A stretch of 64,000 nucleotides of DNA from JAJZNI01 sp035624785 (GTDB lineage: Bacteria; Chloroflexota; Dormibacteria; Aeolococcales; Aeolococcaceae). A program made the translations under genes and the position numbers. The stretch lies in the NCBI GenBank assembly GCA_035624785.1, contig DASPQV010000010.1:7239-71238 (forward strand), read 5' to 3'. Under the pieces are notes generated by a model. That model saw nothing but the letters and a program-made list of their open reading frames with translations. It had not been told where the DNA came from and did not search any database. Positions within the stretch are counted from its first letter, which is position 1; the number at the start of each line of letters is the position of its first letter. Shown here in pieces: positions 9,238-18,422 of this stretch.

Positions 9238-10167
9238 ATGCCGCCCACTGTGCGACAAGCCTCCTTCCGTCAGCGCGGCCACCGGCTCGCCTACAGCGAC
9301 TATGGGGGGGAGGGGATTCCCCTGATCCTCATGCCCGGCCTGCTGCTGCCTCGGGAGATGCACCACCCCCTGGCGCGCGACCTCGCCGAGATGGGGCACC
9401 GGGTGGTGACCTTCGATCTCCTCGGCCACGGCCAGTCCGATCGGCCTCTGGACATGTCCCAGCACTCGGTCAGCCTCTACGCGGACGACTGCATCGCCCT
9501 CCTCGACCATCTCGAGGTGGGCCGCGCGGTCATCGGCGGGACCTCACTGGGCGGCAACGTCACCCTCGAGGTGGCGTCGCGGGCACCCCGGCGCGTGGCC
9601 GCCATGGTTGTCGAGATGCCGGTGCTGGACAGCGGCCTCATCTTCAGCGCTCTCACCTTCAGCCCGTTCCTGGTCGGGCTCACCATGGGCAACCGGATCT
9701 GGTCCCCGGTGGCCCGCGGCCTTCGCGGGATACCCCGCCGGCTGCTGCCCTTCTACGCCAACATCGCCCTCGACCTGATCCGCCAGGAGCCGCGGCCGAG
9801 CGCGGCGGTGATGCAGGGAGTGTTCTTTGGCAGGGTCGCCCCGCCTCGCAGTGAACGGCGGACCTTCACGGCGCCGGCCCTGGTCATCGGCCATCGGCGC
9901 GACCCGGTCCATGCCTTCTCGGATGCCGACATGCTGGCCCGGGAGCTCCCCAACGGCCGCCTCGTCCAGGCGAGCTCCATCTTCGAGCTGCGGTTCACCC
10001 CGAAGCGGCTGACGTTGAAGATCCACGACTTCCTGCTGGAGGTGGCGCCGCCGCGCCTCCGCGCGGTGCCGGCGACCGGGCGCCGCCAGTCAGCAGGCCG
10101 GCGCCGGGCTTCTGGTGGTCGCCCCGGGCAGCGATCGACTGCTCAGGCGATGTCCCGAAGCGGCTGA
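9238..10167 (+). CDS. Alpha/beta hydrolase
   Basis: A 309-residue alpha/beta-hydrolase fold protein. The N-terminal strand pattern leads to LMPGLL (oxyanion region) and DLLGHGQSD near residue 65. The nucleophile elbow is GGTSLGG with Ser103. The acid is probably the Asp in VIGHRRDPVHAF near residue 222. The usual C-terminal catalytic His is not obvious in the short tail after SSIFELRFTPKRL, so activity is uncertain. No signal peptide is seen. It follows the WS/DGAT gene after a hairpin and may have its own promoter. The substrate is unknown; lipases, esterases and epoxide hydrolases share the fold. Confidence 0.8.
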   Translation: MPPTVRQASFRQRGHRLAYSDYGGEGIPLILMPGLLLPREMHHPLARDLAEMGHRVVTFDLLGHGQSDRPLDMSQHSVSLYADDCIALLDHLEVGRAVIGGTSLGGNVTLEVASRAPRRVAAMVVEMPVLDSGLIFSALTFSPFLVGLTMGNRIWSPVARGLRGIPRRLLPFYANIALDLIRQEPRPSAAVMQGVFFGRVAPPRSERRTFTAPALVIGHRRDPVHAFSDADMLARELPNGRLVQASSIFELRFTPKRLTLKIHDFLLEVAPPRLRAVPATGRRQSAGRRRASGGRPGQRSTAQAMSRSG

Positions 10168-10190
10168 CCGGCAGGTGACCCTGGAGCCGC

Positions 10191-10252
10191 CGCCGAGAGC
10201 CGAGACCGAGAACCGTCGCCGAGAGCCGAGACCTGATAGCCGCGCCGAGAGC
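10191..10252 (+). repeat. Short 26-bp-period tandem repeat between genes
   Basis: CGCCGAGAGCCGAGACC occurs at 10191 and again at 10217, and its first ten bases recur at 10243, giving an exact 26-bp period. It sits in the 170-bp gap between the hydrolase and SRPBCC genes. No coding or known regulatory role is evident. Confidence 0.7.
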
Positions 10253-10337
10253 TCCCGCGCCGCCATCGGCGGGCCTGCCACGCCGGTGAGGTCAGCCCGC
10301 CATACTCCTCACGAGGGCACCCTGGGAGGCCGCTGCC

Positions 10338-10877
10338 ATGGCACACATCACCGTGAAGCGCGATATCGAGGCGCCGGTGGAGGCGGTGTTCGGCTACGTC
10401 GACGACCATCGCCACACCACCAAGTACATGCGGGGGCTGACCCTCTGGTCGCCCACCACCGACCTGGTCCACGGCAAGGGCGCGGAGTTCGAGGTGGTGA
10501 TGAGGGCGGGGCCGGCGAACCTGCGCTCAGTCGTCCACATCAGCGGCTGGACTGAGAACCGCACGATAGCCTGGCGCTCGATTGACGGCTTCAAGCAGAG
10601 CGGGCGCTGGGGGTTCAGCCGTCGCGGCGACCAGACGGAGGTCACCCTGGACCTGGAATACGAGTTCGGAGGGGGGATCGCGGGGCGGATGCTCTCTCGG
10701 GTCGCCGAACCCGCCTTCCGCCACAACCTGGAGCAGTCCGTGGTGGCGCTCAAGCAGCTCACCGAGAGGCTCCGCCCGGCAGGCGCCCGGCGCGCCCCGG
10801 CGAAGCCGGCGGCACCGGTCACGGCGGGGGCGGCGGCCAAGCGCGCCCCGACCCGGCCGCGGAAGCCGTCGCCTTGA
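10338..10877 (+). CDS. SRPBCC (START/polyketide cyclase-like) family protein
   Basis: The first 145 of 179 residues fit a SRPBCC helix-grip domain. It opens with ITVKRDIEAPVEAVFGYVDD, shows alternating hydrophobic strands and ends with the long C-terminal helix FRHNLEQSVVALKQLTERL. The family binds hydrophobic ligands and rarely shows catalytic residues, so the role (lipid binding, cyclase-like or stress protein) is unknown. The last 35 residues are a basic Ala/Pro/Lys-rich tail, PAKPAAPVTAGAAAKRAPTR, which resembles nucleic-acid-binding tails and is unusual for the family. GGGAGG precedes ATG 10338. Confidence 0.75.
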   Translation: MAHITVKRDIEAPVEAVFGYVDDHRHTTKYMRGLTLWSPTTDLVHGKGAEFEVVMRAGPANLRSVVHISGWTENRTIAWRSIDGFKQSGRWGFSRRGDQTEVTLDLEYEFGGGIAGRMLSRVAEPAFRHNLEQSVVALKQLTERLRPAGARRAPAKPAAPVTAGAAAKRAPTRPRKPSP

Positions 10878-11142
10878 GGCCGGCAACCGACCCGGGGCCT
10901 GTCCGGACGCGGACGGGTGCGGCCCGTGGCGGTGGGCGACGTTCACATCCCCGCTCTGAAGGTCGTCTACCCGGTGACCCCAAACCTACCCCCGAGCCGG
11001 CGCACTGGCCGGTCCTGTCCCCGGTGTCCTGACCGGTCGAGGCGAGCTCGGGGCGACCGGGGAAGCCTGGGGGCGGCTGTCGCCGCCCGCCACAAGTTGC
11101 GGACGCTCATGTCCCAAACCCGGTGCGGGCCTGACCGGGCCC

Positions 11143-11400
11143 ATGACTCAGATGCAGGCGGTCTGGAGCAGCCACCACGTCCTCGCCCCGGTGGCGCAGG
11201 GCTCGGTCGACCACACCCCCGCCATCTTTGCCATCGACCCGGCGGCGACGAGCGGTTCCTCCGGCTGACTGGAATATGCCGGCATCCCCCAGCAGGCTAG
11301 AGATCCTCGCGAGCGCGGTCCCCCAACTGCTGCCCTCCCGCCCGAGGGTGCTGCCGGTTACCGTGGCTGGCCATTCAGCCCTGGCCCGGTCAGCCTGTCG
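11143..11400 (+). pseudogene. Degenerate SCO1/thioredoxin-like fragment
   Basis: After 265 bases with no recognisable gene, a stretch starting at ATG 11143 reads MTQMQAVWSSHHVLAP and then DHTPAIFAIDPA. This resembles the C-terminal half of SCO1/SenC-type thioredoxin-fold proteins. The frame meets TGA at about 11264. The similarity seems to resume as YAGIPQQ and then, in another frame, as EILASAVPQLLPSRPRV, so at least one stop and one frameshift are needed. No N-terminal half with the CxxxC motif is visible. The call rests on weak resemblance only. Confidence 0.35.
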
Positions 11401-11538
11401 CTGGTCGCCGTCGATGAGGCGCCGACCGAGCCGTCCGCCGGCAGTGCCGTCGACCCTCTGGACCAGGCAGGGGCACTCCTCTACCCCGCGCCATCGATGG
11501 CGGTGGCAGGGTGGCCCCGGTGTGGCACGATCTCATCC

Positions 11539-11988
<450 letters not shown>

Positions 11989-11993
11989 CCGCC

Positions 11994-12404
11994 ATGGACA
12001 TCACCATCCACGCGAGCTTCCTCCCCCACGACGATCCGGACGCCTCCCTGGCCTTCTATCGCGACGCCCTCGGCTTCGAGGTCCGCAGCGATGTCGGGCG
12101 CGGCAGGATGCGCTGGATCACGGTCGGCCCGCCCGACCAACCCAGCACCTCGATCCTCCTGGCGCCGGCGGCCGCCGACCCCGGCATCACCGATGACGAG
12201 CGCCGCACCATCGCCGAGATGATGGCGAAGGGCACGTACGGCTGGATCCTCCTGGCCACCAGGGACCTCGACGGCACCTTCGAGCGGGTCGAAGGAAGCG
12301 GCGCCGAGGTCGTTCAGGAGCCGACCCTGCAGCCCTACGGGATCCGCGACTGTGCATTCCGCGATCCCGCCGGCAACCTGGTCCGCATCCAGGAGCTGCA
12401 CTGA
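11994..12404 (+). CDS. VOC (glyoxalase/bleomycin-resistance) family protein
   Basis: A 136-residue single-chain VOC protein with two beta-alpha-beta-beta-beta modules. The N-terminal module begins MDITIHASFLPHDDPDASLAF; the C-terminal module ends YGIRDCAFRDPAGNLVRI, the usual metal-ligand strand. Such proteins are dioxygenase-, lyase- or resistance-type enzymes; the sequence does not choose between them. It is translationally coupled to the upstream AraC regulator (five-base gap), implying regulator and target in one unit. Confidence 0.85.
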   Translation: MDITIHASFLPHDDPDASLAFYRDALGFEVRSDVGRGRMRWITVGPPDQPSTSILLAPAAADPGITDDERRTIAEMMAKGTYGWILLATRDLDGTFERVEGSGAEVVQEPTLQPYGIRDCAFRDPAGNLVRIQELH

Positions 12405-12834
12405 TCCGGTGGTGCGGCCGCGGCCGCTGACTGGGGGCCTCCACACCGCGCTGCGGCCGTGAGGCGACCGAAGTGAGCAGTTTTCGAGAAGCGGGACTGG
12501 CGAGCCGGACCTAGCATGACTGGCATGTGCATCCCATTCCTCCGACCTGCCTCCTCCTTGACATCTCGGGCGGCGCCGAGCTGCAAACTCGACACCGCCG
12601 GCCCCGGCCCTGCCACGACGCCGGATTCAGCGAGATGCGCTGGAGCGCCGTCGGCTCCGCTCACCAGGCGTGCAGCTCCATCGTCGTGGAGCCACCGTCC
12701 GTCCCGTTGACCACCGGAGCCGAGCGTCGCCAGCTCACCGGAGTTGGCGCCGGTGGCGGCGAGCACCAGCCGGTTCCACAGGCATGATCCTGGATCCCTT
12801 GGATCCGGAAACGCCCCAACCAGGAGATCTGGAC
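12405..12834. other. 430-bp gap without a supported gene
   Basis: Both strands have open frames here but none shows a recognisable domain or a convincing ribosome site. On the minus strand a frame ending DGGSTTMELHAW at 12661 could be a remnant of a lost gene. This is not strong enough to call. Confidence 0.4.
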
Positions 12835-13170
12835 ATGGCACTGCCACAGCTCATCGTCTACCCGACCAAGGACCTGGAGAGGGCGAAGCAGCTCTTCACG
12901 GCGCTGCTCGGCGCGGAGCCGTATGCTGACACGCCCTACTACGTCGGATATCGCACCGACGGCCGTGAAGTCGGTCTCGATCCGCACGGCGCGAGCAACG
13001 GTCCGATCGATTACTGGGACACTGAGGACATCGCAGCCAAGGTTGTGGAGCTGACCGGTGCGGGCTGGCAGGTCACCAGCGATCCGAGGGATGTCGGTGG
13101 GGGCCTGCTGGTGGCGCAGCTCAGCGACGGCGACGGCAGCACCGTCGGTCTGAGGCAGAGCCCAGGGTAG
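12835..13170 (+). CDS. VOC-like family protein
   Basis: A 111-residue protein beginning MALPQLIVYPTKDLERAKQL, the opening strand and helix of glyoxalase-like VOC proteins. It ends with LLVAQLSDGDGSTVGLRQ in the position of the last metal-binding strand. AGGAG lies eight bases before ATG 12835; the longer frame to 12670 has no such site. The metal ligands are not the canonical set, so a binding rather than enzymatic role is possible. It is separate from the AraC-VOC pair and may be alone in its transcript or linked to the MFS gene 62 bases on. Confidence 0.75.
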   Translation: MALPQLIVYPTKDLERAKQLFTALLGAEPYADTPYYVGYRTDGREVGLDPHGASNGPIDYWDTEDIAAKVVELTGAGWQVTSDPRDVGGGLLVAQLSDGDGSTVGLRQSPG

Positions 13171-13232
13171 AGTACGGTCGCACCGAGGAGCTCGGGCAGC
13201 GCGGCGGGGCTGAAGCAAGAGGTGGCGCCCGA

Positions 13233-14492
13233 GTGAGGCGGATCCTCTCTCCCTATCACCCCGCGCTGACCCACCCAGTGCTGCGCCGGGTGCTCGCCGG
13301 CGTGGCGCTGTCCGCCCTCGGCGATGGCATGTCGGCGGTCGCGATCGCGTGGCTGGCGCTGCGGCTGTCCCATTCGGCGGTCCTGGTGGGCGCGTCGCTC
13401 GCGGCGTACTCACTGCCGGGGGCGTTGGGGGCGGCGGTGCTGGGCCGCTGGATGCGCGGACGGAGCGGGGCACGATTGGCGCTGGCGAACGCCGTAGTTA
13501 GGGCAACAGCGCTCGGCCTGGCCGCCGCCCTCGCTCTGGCCGGGCTGCTGCATCCCTGGTGGTACGTGTGCCTGCTGGGCATCTCGTCGCTGCTCAGCGC
13601 ATGGGGGCTGGCCGGCAGGTACACCCTGATCGCGGACGCGCTCCCGCCCGCCGACCGAATCGCCGGCAACACCGTGTTCGGCGTGCTCGACCAGGCGAGC
13701 CTGATGATCGGGCCGGCGCTGGCCGGGGTGGTGTCCGTGCTGGCCGGCCCGGCGGTGGCCATCGCCGCGGACGCGGGCAGCTGGGCAGTGCTGGCGATCA
13801 GCTACGCGCGGGTGATCCCGCTGGTGGCGGCGTCCCGGCCGCCATCGCCATCGGCTCTGCCGACGTCGCCATCCGCGTCCGCACCCGGCGGTGCCTGGTC
13901 CGTCATCCGGGCGGACCGCACGCTGCTCGGGCTGATCCTGCTGTCCTTCGTCTTCTACCTGCTGTACGGACCGGTTGAGGTGGCGCTGCCCTTCCACGTG
14001 GCGGTGGACCTCCACGGCTCAGCGTCCTTGCTCGGCACCTTCTGGGCCGTCTTCGGAGTGGGCGCGGTGACCGGCGAGCTGGCCGTGCCCTTCGTGCGCC
14101 GGCGCTGGCCGGTGTGGCCGACCATGACCGCGATCGTCCTCGGCTGGGGTCTGGCGCTGGTGCCCTTGGGTCTCCCCGCGCCGCTGTGGGTGGCCCTCCC
14201 TGCGTTCTGCGCCGGAGCGGTGATCTGGGGCCCCTGGACGTCGCTGTCGATGGCGATCTTCCAGGATGCAAGCCCGCCGTCGGCCCTGGCACCGCTGCTC
14301 GCCGCCCGCGGGTCGCTGCTGATCATCGCCTCGCCGCTGGGGACGGCCCTCGGCGGTCCGCTGGTCGCGGCGCTGGGCGCGCGCGGGACCCTGCTCGCGT
14401 CGGCCTTGGTCACCATCGTGCTCGGCGGTGCCGCGGTTTTTCTCGACCCGTCCAGGCAGCCCATGGTGCTCGAGCCCGGGCGGCTCGGCTGA
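13233..14492 (+). CDS. MFS transporter
   Basis: A 419-residue integral membrane protein with about 12 hydrophobic segments. The loop between TM2 and TM3 carries RWMRGRSGARLALANAVVRA, similar to the MFS motif-A region. Segments such as LADALPPADRIAGNTVFGVLDQ resemble putative efflux MFS proteins of the enterobactin-exporter type. Substrate unknown. GTG 13233 has AGAGGTGG upstream. A 29-residue Pro/Ser/Ala-rich central loop separates the two six-helix halves. Confidence 0.85.
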   Translation: MRRILSPYHPALTHPVLRRVLAGVALSALGDGMSAVAIAWLALRLSHSAVLVGASLAAYSLPGALGAAVLGRWMRGRSGARLALANAVVRATALGLAAALALAGLLHPWWYVCLLGISSLLSAWGLAGRYTLIADALPPADRIAGNTVFGVLDQASLMIGPALAGVVSVLAGPAVAIAADAGSWAVLAISYARVIPLVAASRPPSPSALPTSPSASAPGGAWSVIRADRTLLGLILLSFVFYLLYGPVEVALPFHVAVDLHGSASLLGTFWAVFGVGAVTGELAVPFVRRRWPVWPTMTAIVLGWGLALVPLGLPAPLWVALPAFCAGAVIWGPWTSLSMAIFQDASPPSALAPLLAARGSLLIIASPLGTALGGPLVAALGARGTLLASALVTIVLGGAAVFLDPSRQPMVLEPGRLG

Positions 14493-14502
14493 GACGCGAG
14501 AC

Positions 14503-14870
14503 ATGAGCGCTCCCGACCCAGGGGGGCATCTCCTCATCGAGGTGCTCTCACCGCGCCTGGGCTCGACATTCATGAGCGACGTCATCCACGGGATCTGCGC
14601 CGTCGCCGAGGCCGCGGGTGCCAGGACCATCGCCATCCAGACCCTGGACCTCAGCGTCGGCAGCGTCCACGTCGAGAGCTTGCCGGAGTTCCATCGCCGG
14701 ATCGCCTGGCACCGGGTGGCGGGATTCATCGTCCTGCACAGGGCCGTGGACGCCGGCTACCTGAAGGCCCTGCAGGAGACCGGCAAGGCCGTCGTCGGAC
14801 TGACCGAGCACGTTCGTGGCTCGGGAGTCCTGTGGCTGCACCGCAGCCTCGGCAGTGAGGGATGTCACCG
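14503..14870 (+). pseudogene. Truncated periplasmic-binding-like (LacI-type) sensor domain
   Basis: From ATG 14503, ten bases after the MFS stop, about 115 residues look like the first half of a LacI-type binding fold: HLLIEVLSPRLGSTFMSDVI, a long helix, then FIVLHRAVDAGYLKALQETG. The similarity ends near 14870 at LWLHRS. The open frame then runs on as low-complexity Pro/Gly antisense to the next gene. Full-length relatives continue for about 170 more residues and often carry a GGDEF domain. A deletion or frameshift has probably removed the rest. Confidence 0.5.
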
Positions 14871-14941
14871 AGCCGGCGACGGCTCCCCGCGCGACCTGGC
14901 AACGGCTCCGGATTCGCAGACCGGGCTCCCTCTGACCCGGC

Positions 14942-15157
14942 TCAGCCCTCCGGTCCCGCTGGCGCTGGCCTGGCCGGCCGGCCGCGCCGGGGGATCGGGC
15001 CGGCCTGGCTGGGCAGGCGGCCCGCCGACGCCAGGGCCCGGCGGAGCAGGAACTCGATCTGCGCGTTGCTGCTGCGCAGCTCGTCAGTGGCCCAGCGGGC
15101 CAGGGCGTCATGGACCGCCGGGTCGAGCCTGAGCAGGATGCTCTTGCGTTCCGCCAC
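14942..15157 (-). CDS. Ribbon-helix-helix (Arc/CopG-like) DNA-binding protein
   Basis: A 71-residue protein: MAERKSILLRLDPAVHDAL gives the beta strand and first helix, and NAQIEFLLRRALASAGR the second helix of an RHH domain. A Pro/Arg-rich tail follows. It begins 18 bases after the SPFH gene on the same strand, so the two are co-transcribed. RHH-SPFH pairs occur in other high-GC bacteria. It is a good candidate to bind the TGATA repeats upstream of the SPFH gene (16155-16178). Confidence 0.8.
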   Translation of the reverse strand: MAERKSILLRLDPAVHDALARWATDELRSSNAQIEFLLRRALASAGRLPSQAGPIPRRGRPARPAPAGPEG

Positions 15158-15175
15158 CTGATGAGCGCCGCACCC

Positions 15176-16117
15176 CTACTGGTACAGGGAACCGGTGTTG
15201 ACGACGGGCTGGGTGTTCTGCTCGCTGCAGAGCACGACCATGAGGTTGGAGACCATCGCCGCCTTGCGCTCGGTGTCGAGCTCCACGATCTCCTTCTCCT
15301 CGAGGCGGGAGAGGGCCAGCTCCACCATCCCCACGGCGCCGTCGACGATCCGCTGCCGGGCGGCCACCACCGCCTCGGCCTGCTGGCGGCGCAGCATCAC
15401 CTGGGCGATCTCGGGAGCAAAGGCCAGCCGGGTCAGCCGGGACTCGATGACCTTGACCCCGGCGGGTGCCACTCGAGCGGCGATCTCGGAGGTCAGCTGG
15501 GAGGTGATCTCCTCGGCGTTCTGCCGGAGCGAGAGGACGCCGTCGCCCCGCGCGTCATAGGGGTGGCTGCTGGCCACGTGCCGGACCGCGGTCTCGGTCT
15601 GGATGTCGACGAAGCGGACGAAGTCGTCGACGTCGTACAGCGCCTGGGCGGTGTCCTCCACCTGCCAGACCACCACCGCGGCGATCTCGATCGGGTTGCC
15701 GTCCAGGTCGTTGACCTTGGCCACCTGGGTCTCGTGGTTGCGGATCCGGGTCGAGACCTTGCGCCGCTCGGTGAAGGGGTTGACCCAGCACAGCCCGGGA
15801 TGGCGGATGGTTCCCGAGTACCGGCCGAAGAGCTGGACCACCCGTGCCTCCCCGGGCACTACCGGGGTCAGCCCTCGGAAGGCGATCGAGCCCAGCACGA
15901 TGACGAGCGCCCCGACGCCGATCATCACCCCACCCGGCAGGGACCCGCCGGCGCGGTTGGCGACCACGCTGCCGCCGATCAGCAGGCCGATGTCGAGCAG
16001 CATGGCCACGATCCAGAGAACCAGCGCGGCGATGCCCGGGGCGGCCTTCCGGGCCCGCTCGCTCATCCGCGGCCGCGCGCCCGGCGGCCCCGGGATGGCG
16101 TTTGTCAGCTCGGTCAT
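15176..16117 (-). CDS. SPFH/band-7 (slipin/flotillin-like) membrane protein
   Basis: A 313-residue protein. Two N-terminal membrane segments lie at about 26-50 and 60-82. The SPFH domain follows, from VVPGEARVVQLFGRY through VARHPY-like strands to ESRLTRLAFAPEIAQVMLRRQQAEAV. The coiled-coil segment is short and there is no long flotillin tail. Such proteins oligomerise on membrane microdomains. It is co-transcribed with the RHH gene and divergent from a Nat-like ABC exporter across a 120-bp region with palindromic operators. Start ATG 16117 has AGGAG just upstream. Confidence 0.9.
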   Translation of the reverse strand: MTELTNAIPGPPGARPRMSERARKAAPGIAALVLWIVAMLLDIGLLIGGSVVANRAGGSLPGGVMIGVGALVIVLGSIAFRGLTPVVPGEARVVQLFGRYSGTIRHPGLCWVNPFTERRKVSTRIRNHETQVAKVNDLDGNPIEIAAVVVWQVEDTAQALYDVDDFVRFVDIQTETAVRHVASSHPYDARGDGVLSLRQNAEEITSQLTSEIAARVAPAGVKVIESRLTRLAFAPEIAQVMLRRQQAEAVVAARQRIVDGAVGMVELALSRLEEKEIVELDTERKAAMVSNLMVVLCSEQNTQPVVNTGSLYQ

Positions 16118-16154
16118 ATTGGCTCCTCCTTGCCTGGACCTCCCAGGCCTGGTC

Positions 16155-16178
16155 TGATACTATCATACTGATATCAGT
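16155..16178. promoter_or_regulatory. Tandem TGATA/TATCA palindromes, probable operator
   Basis: TGATA-c-TATCA (16155-16165) is followed two bases on by the perfect 12-bp palindrome ACTGATATCAGT (16167-16178). Four TGATA half-sites in 24 bases lie in the AT-rich part of a region divergent between the SPFH gene (minus) and the ABC exporter genes (plus). The layout suits cooperative dimer binding by a small regulator such as the RHH protein encoded in the SPFH operon. Confidence 0.6.
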
Positions 16179-16237
16179 TTTAGCCAGGGGCGCCCACGGG
16201 GCCTGCCGCGTGGGGTTGCTGGTGAAGGAGGTGGCCC

Positions 16238-17149
16238 GTGGTCGACCGGCTTCTGGAGGTGGACCGGCTCGCCAAGCGCTACGGAGCCGTGGCCGCGCTG
16301 GACGAGCTGAGCTTCGAGGTGGGTCCCGGCGAGATCTTCGGCTTCGTCGGCCCCAACGGGGCCGGCAAGACCACGACGATGCGGATCATCCTCGGGGTGC
16401 TGGCCGCCGATTCCGGCGGGGTTCGCTGGGCCGGCGAGCCGATCACCTTCGCCGACCGGCGGCGGATCGGCTACATGCCGGAGGAGCGCGGCCTCTACCC
16501 CAGCATGGGGGTGACCGAACAGCTGGTCTTCCTGGGCGAGCTGCATGGGATGACGCGGGACGGTGCCCGGGCCGCCGCCGCGGCCTGGCTGGAGCGGCTT
16601 GGCGTCGCCGGCCGCGGCGCCGAGCAGCTGCAGCGGCTCAGCCACGGCAACCAGCAGCGGGTCCAGCTGGTGGCGGCGCTGCTCCACTCGCCGGAGGCGC
16701 TCGTCCTCGACGAGCCATTCGCCGGCCTCGACCCGGTGGCCGTCGATGCCATGAGCGAGGTGCTCCGAGATCGTGCTTCCAGCGGGATGACGGTGCTCTT
16801 CTCCAGCCACCAGTTGGAGCTGGTCGAGCAGCTCTGCGACCGGGTCGGCATCATCCGCGCCGGCCGCATGGTCGCCTGCGGAACGGTGGACGACCTCCGC
16901 CACAGTGGTCCCGAGCGGCTCTGGGTTGACGTGCCCTCCGCTCCCGACGGGTGGGGAGCAGAGCTTCCCGGTGCGGGGCTGGTGCGCGCCGAGGGCTCGC
17001 GCCGGCTCTTCGAGCTCAGCCCCGGCATCGATGACCAGGGGCTGCTGCGGGCTGCCTTGAAGACCGGCCCGGTGCGCGAGTTCCGGAAGGACGTGCCGAG
17101 CCTCGCCGAGCTGTTCCGCCAGGCGATGAACGAGGAGGCCGTGGCATGA
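16238..17149 (+). CDS. ABC transporter ATP-binding protein (Nat/DrrA-like exporter)
   Basis: A 303-residue ATPase. Walker A is GPNGAGKTTTMRI near residue 43. The signature is LSHGNQQRVQ, a variant of LSGGQ. Walker B is ALVLDEPFAGLDPVA, and the H-loop is in LFSSHQLELVE. The C-terminal 90 residues form the regulatory domain typical of ABC-2 exporters. Its stop overlaps the start of the permease gene by four bases (ATGA), so the two are coupled. The pair resembles NatAB sodium exporters, but drug or lipid export is equally possible. Confidence 0.92.
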   Translation: MVDRLLEVDRLAKRYGAVAALDELSFEVGPGEIFGFVGPNGAGKTTTMRIILGVLAADSGGVRWAGEPITFADRRRIGYMPEERGLYPSMGVTEQLVFLGELHGMTRDGARAAAAAWLERLGVAGRGAEQLQRLSHGNQQRVQLVAALLHSPEALVLDEPFAGLDPVAVDAMSEVLRDRASSGMTVLFSSHQLELVEQLCDRVGIIRAGRMVACGTVDDLRHSGPERLWVDVPSAPDGWGAELPGAGLVRAEGSRRLFELSPGIDDQGLLRAALKTGPVREFRKDVPSLAELFRQAMNEEAVA

Positions 17150-18408
17150 ACCGGGAGCCCTCTGCACGCGGCGGGCTTGGCAGCGTCCGCGCTGTATACC
17201 TGGTGGCCCGCCGGGAGTTCGTCACCCGGGTTCGCGGCAAGGTCTTCGTGATCGGCACCGCGCTCACGGTCGGCCTTCTGGCGGTTTACGCCATCCTCCA
17301 GATCACCGTCTTCGACAAGCTCAACACCACCACCACCTATCACCTGGCCTTCACGGCCCAGGCGGAGCGTCTTATCGCGCCGCTGGAGGCGTCGGGACCG
17401 AGTCTGGGCTTCCGCGTTCAGGCCACCCAGGTCAGCAACCAGGCCGCCGCGGAGCCGGAGGTGCGGGGCGGAGCCTACGACGCCCTGGTCACCGGCGACC
17501 CCACATCGCCGCTGGTGGTGGTGAAGACCCAGATCGACTCGACCTTGAGAGCTGCTCTCGACGGCGTCGTCCGCCAGGAGGCGCTCGATGCCCAGCTCCG
17601 GGCCGCGGGCCTGAACCCCGCCGCCGTGGAGGCGCAGGTGCGCGGCGCGTCGATACACCTCGACACCCTGCAGCCATTCAACGCCAAGAACCTCCAGCAG
17701 CCGATCATCGGCATGATCATCGCTTTCTGCCTCTACCTCTTCATCAGCCTCTACGGCACCATCATCGCCCAGGGGGTGGTGGCCGAGAAGGCCAGCCGGG
17801 TCGTCGAGCTGCTGCTGGCGGCGGTCAGGTCGGGGCAGCTGCTCTTTGGCAAGGTGCTCGGCATCGGTCTCGTCGGGGTGCTCCAACTGGCCATCATCGG
17901 CGGGGCGGGGCTGGCCCTCACCGTGCCCACCCACATCCTCAGCCTTCCCGGTGCGGCGCTGGGAACGGTGCTGCTCGGGCTGCTCTGGTTCGCGCTCGGC
18001 TTCGTCCTCTATTCACTCATGCTGGCCAGCACCGCATCGTTGGTGTCGCGGGTCGAGGAGGTCGGCCCCGCATCGCTCCCGGTCACCATGGTCATGGTCC
18101 TCGCGTGGCTGCTCGCGTATGTCGTCTTCATCCCCGACATCACCGCCGCCTCGGGCGGGCCCACCCCAGCCCCGGGCATCGAGAACCTGAGCACGATCGC
18201 CTCCCTGATCCCGGTCTTCAGCCCGGTGCTGATGCCCATCCGTCTCGCCTACGGCGATGCCCCGCTCTGGCAATCGGCGCTCGCCGTATTGCTCACGCTG
18301 TCCAGCATCGCCGGGGTCACCTGGGCCGGCGCCCGCGTCTACGCCAACTCGGTGCTGCGCTTCGGAGCGCGGATCAAGCTATCCCAGGCGCTGCGGCGGG
18401 TGGCCTGA
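17146..18408 (+). CDS. ABC-2 type permease (NatB-like)
   Basis: A 420-residue permease. The first TM is near residue 30-50, then comes a large extracytoplasmic domain (about 55-180), then about five TM segments from residue 185 to 400. This one-plus-five layout with a big external loop is the NatB/YhaP type. The segment GVVAEKASRVVELLLAAVRSGQ is the family's conserved amphipathic helix. Coupled to the upstream ATPase by ATGA overlap. It converges with the next exporter operon, with 14 bases between. Confidence 0.88.
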   Translation: MNREPSARGGLGSVRAVYLVARREFVTRVRGKVFVIGTALTVGLLAVYAILQITVFDKLNTTTTYHLAFTAQAERLIAPLEASGPSLGFRVQATQVSNQAAAEPEVRGGAYDALVTGDPTSPLVVVKTQIDSTLRAALDGVVRQEALDAQLRAAGLNPAAVEAQVRGASIHLDTLQPFNAKNLQQPIIGMIIAFCLYLFISLYGTIIAQGVVAEKASRVVELLLAAVRSGQLLFGKVLGIGLVGVLQLAIIGGAGLALTVPTHILSLPGAALGTVLLGLLWFALGFVLYSLMLASTASLVSRVEEVGPASLPVTMVMVLAWLLAYVVFIPDITAASGGPTPAPGIENLSTIASLIPVFSPVLMPIRLAYGDAPLWQSALAVLLTLSSIAGVTWAGARVYANSVLRFGARIKLSQALRRVA

Positions 18409-18422
18409 GCCGCGGGTCCCCG

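Noticed and set aside
12335..12847. 170-codon minus-strand frame between the two VOC genes
   Set aside because: No domain, no ribosome site, partly antisense to the first VOC gene.
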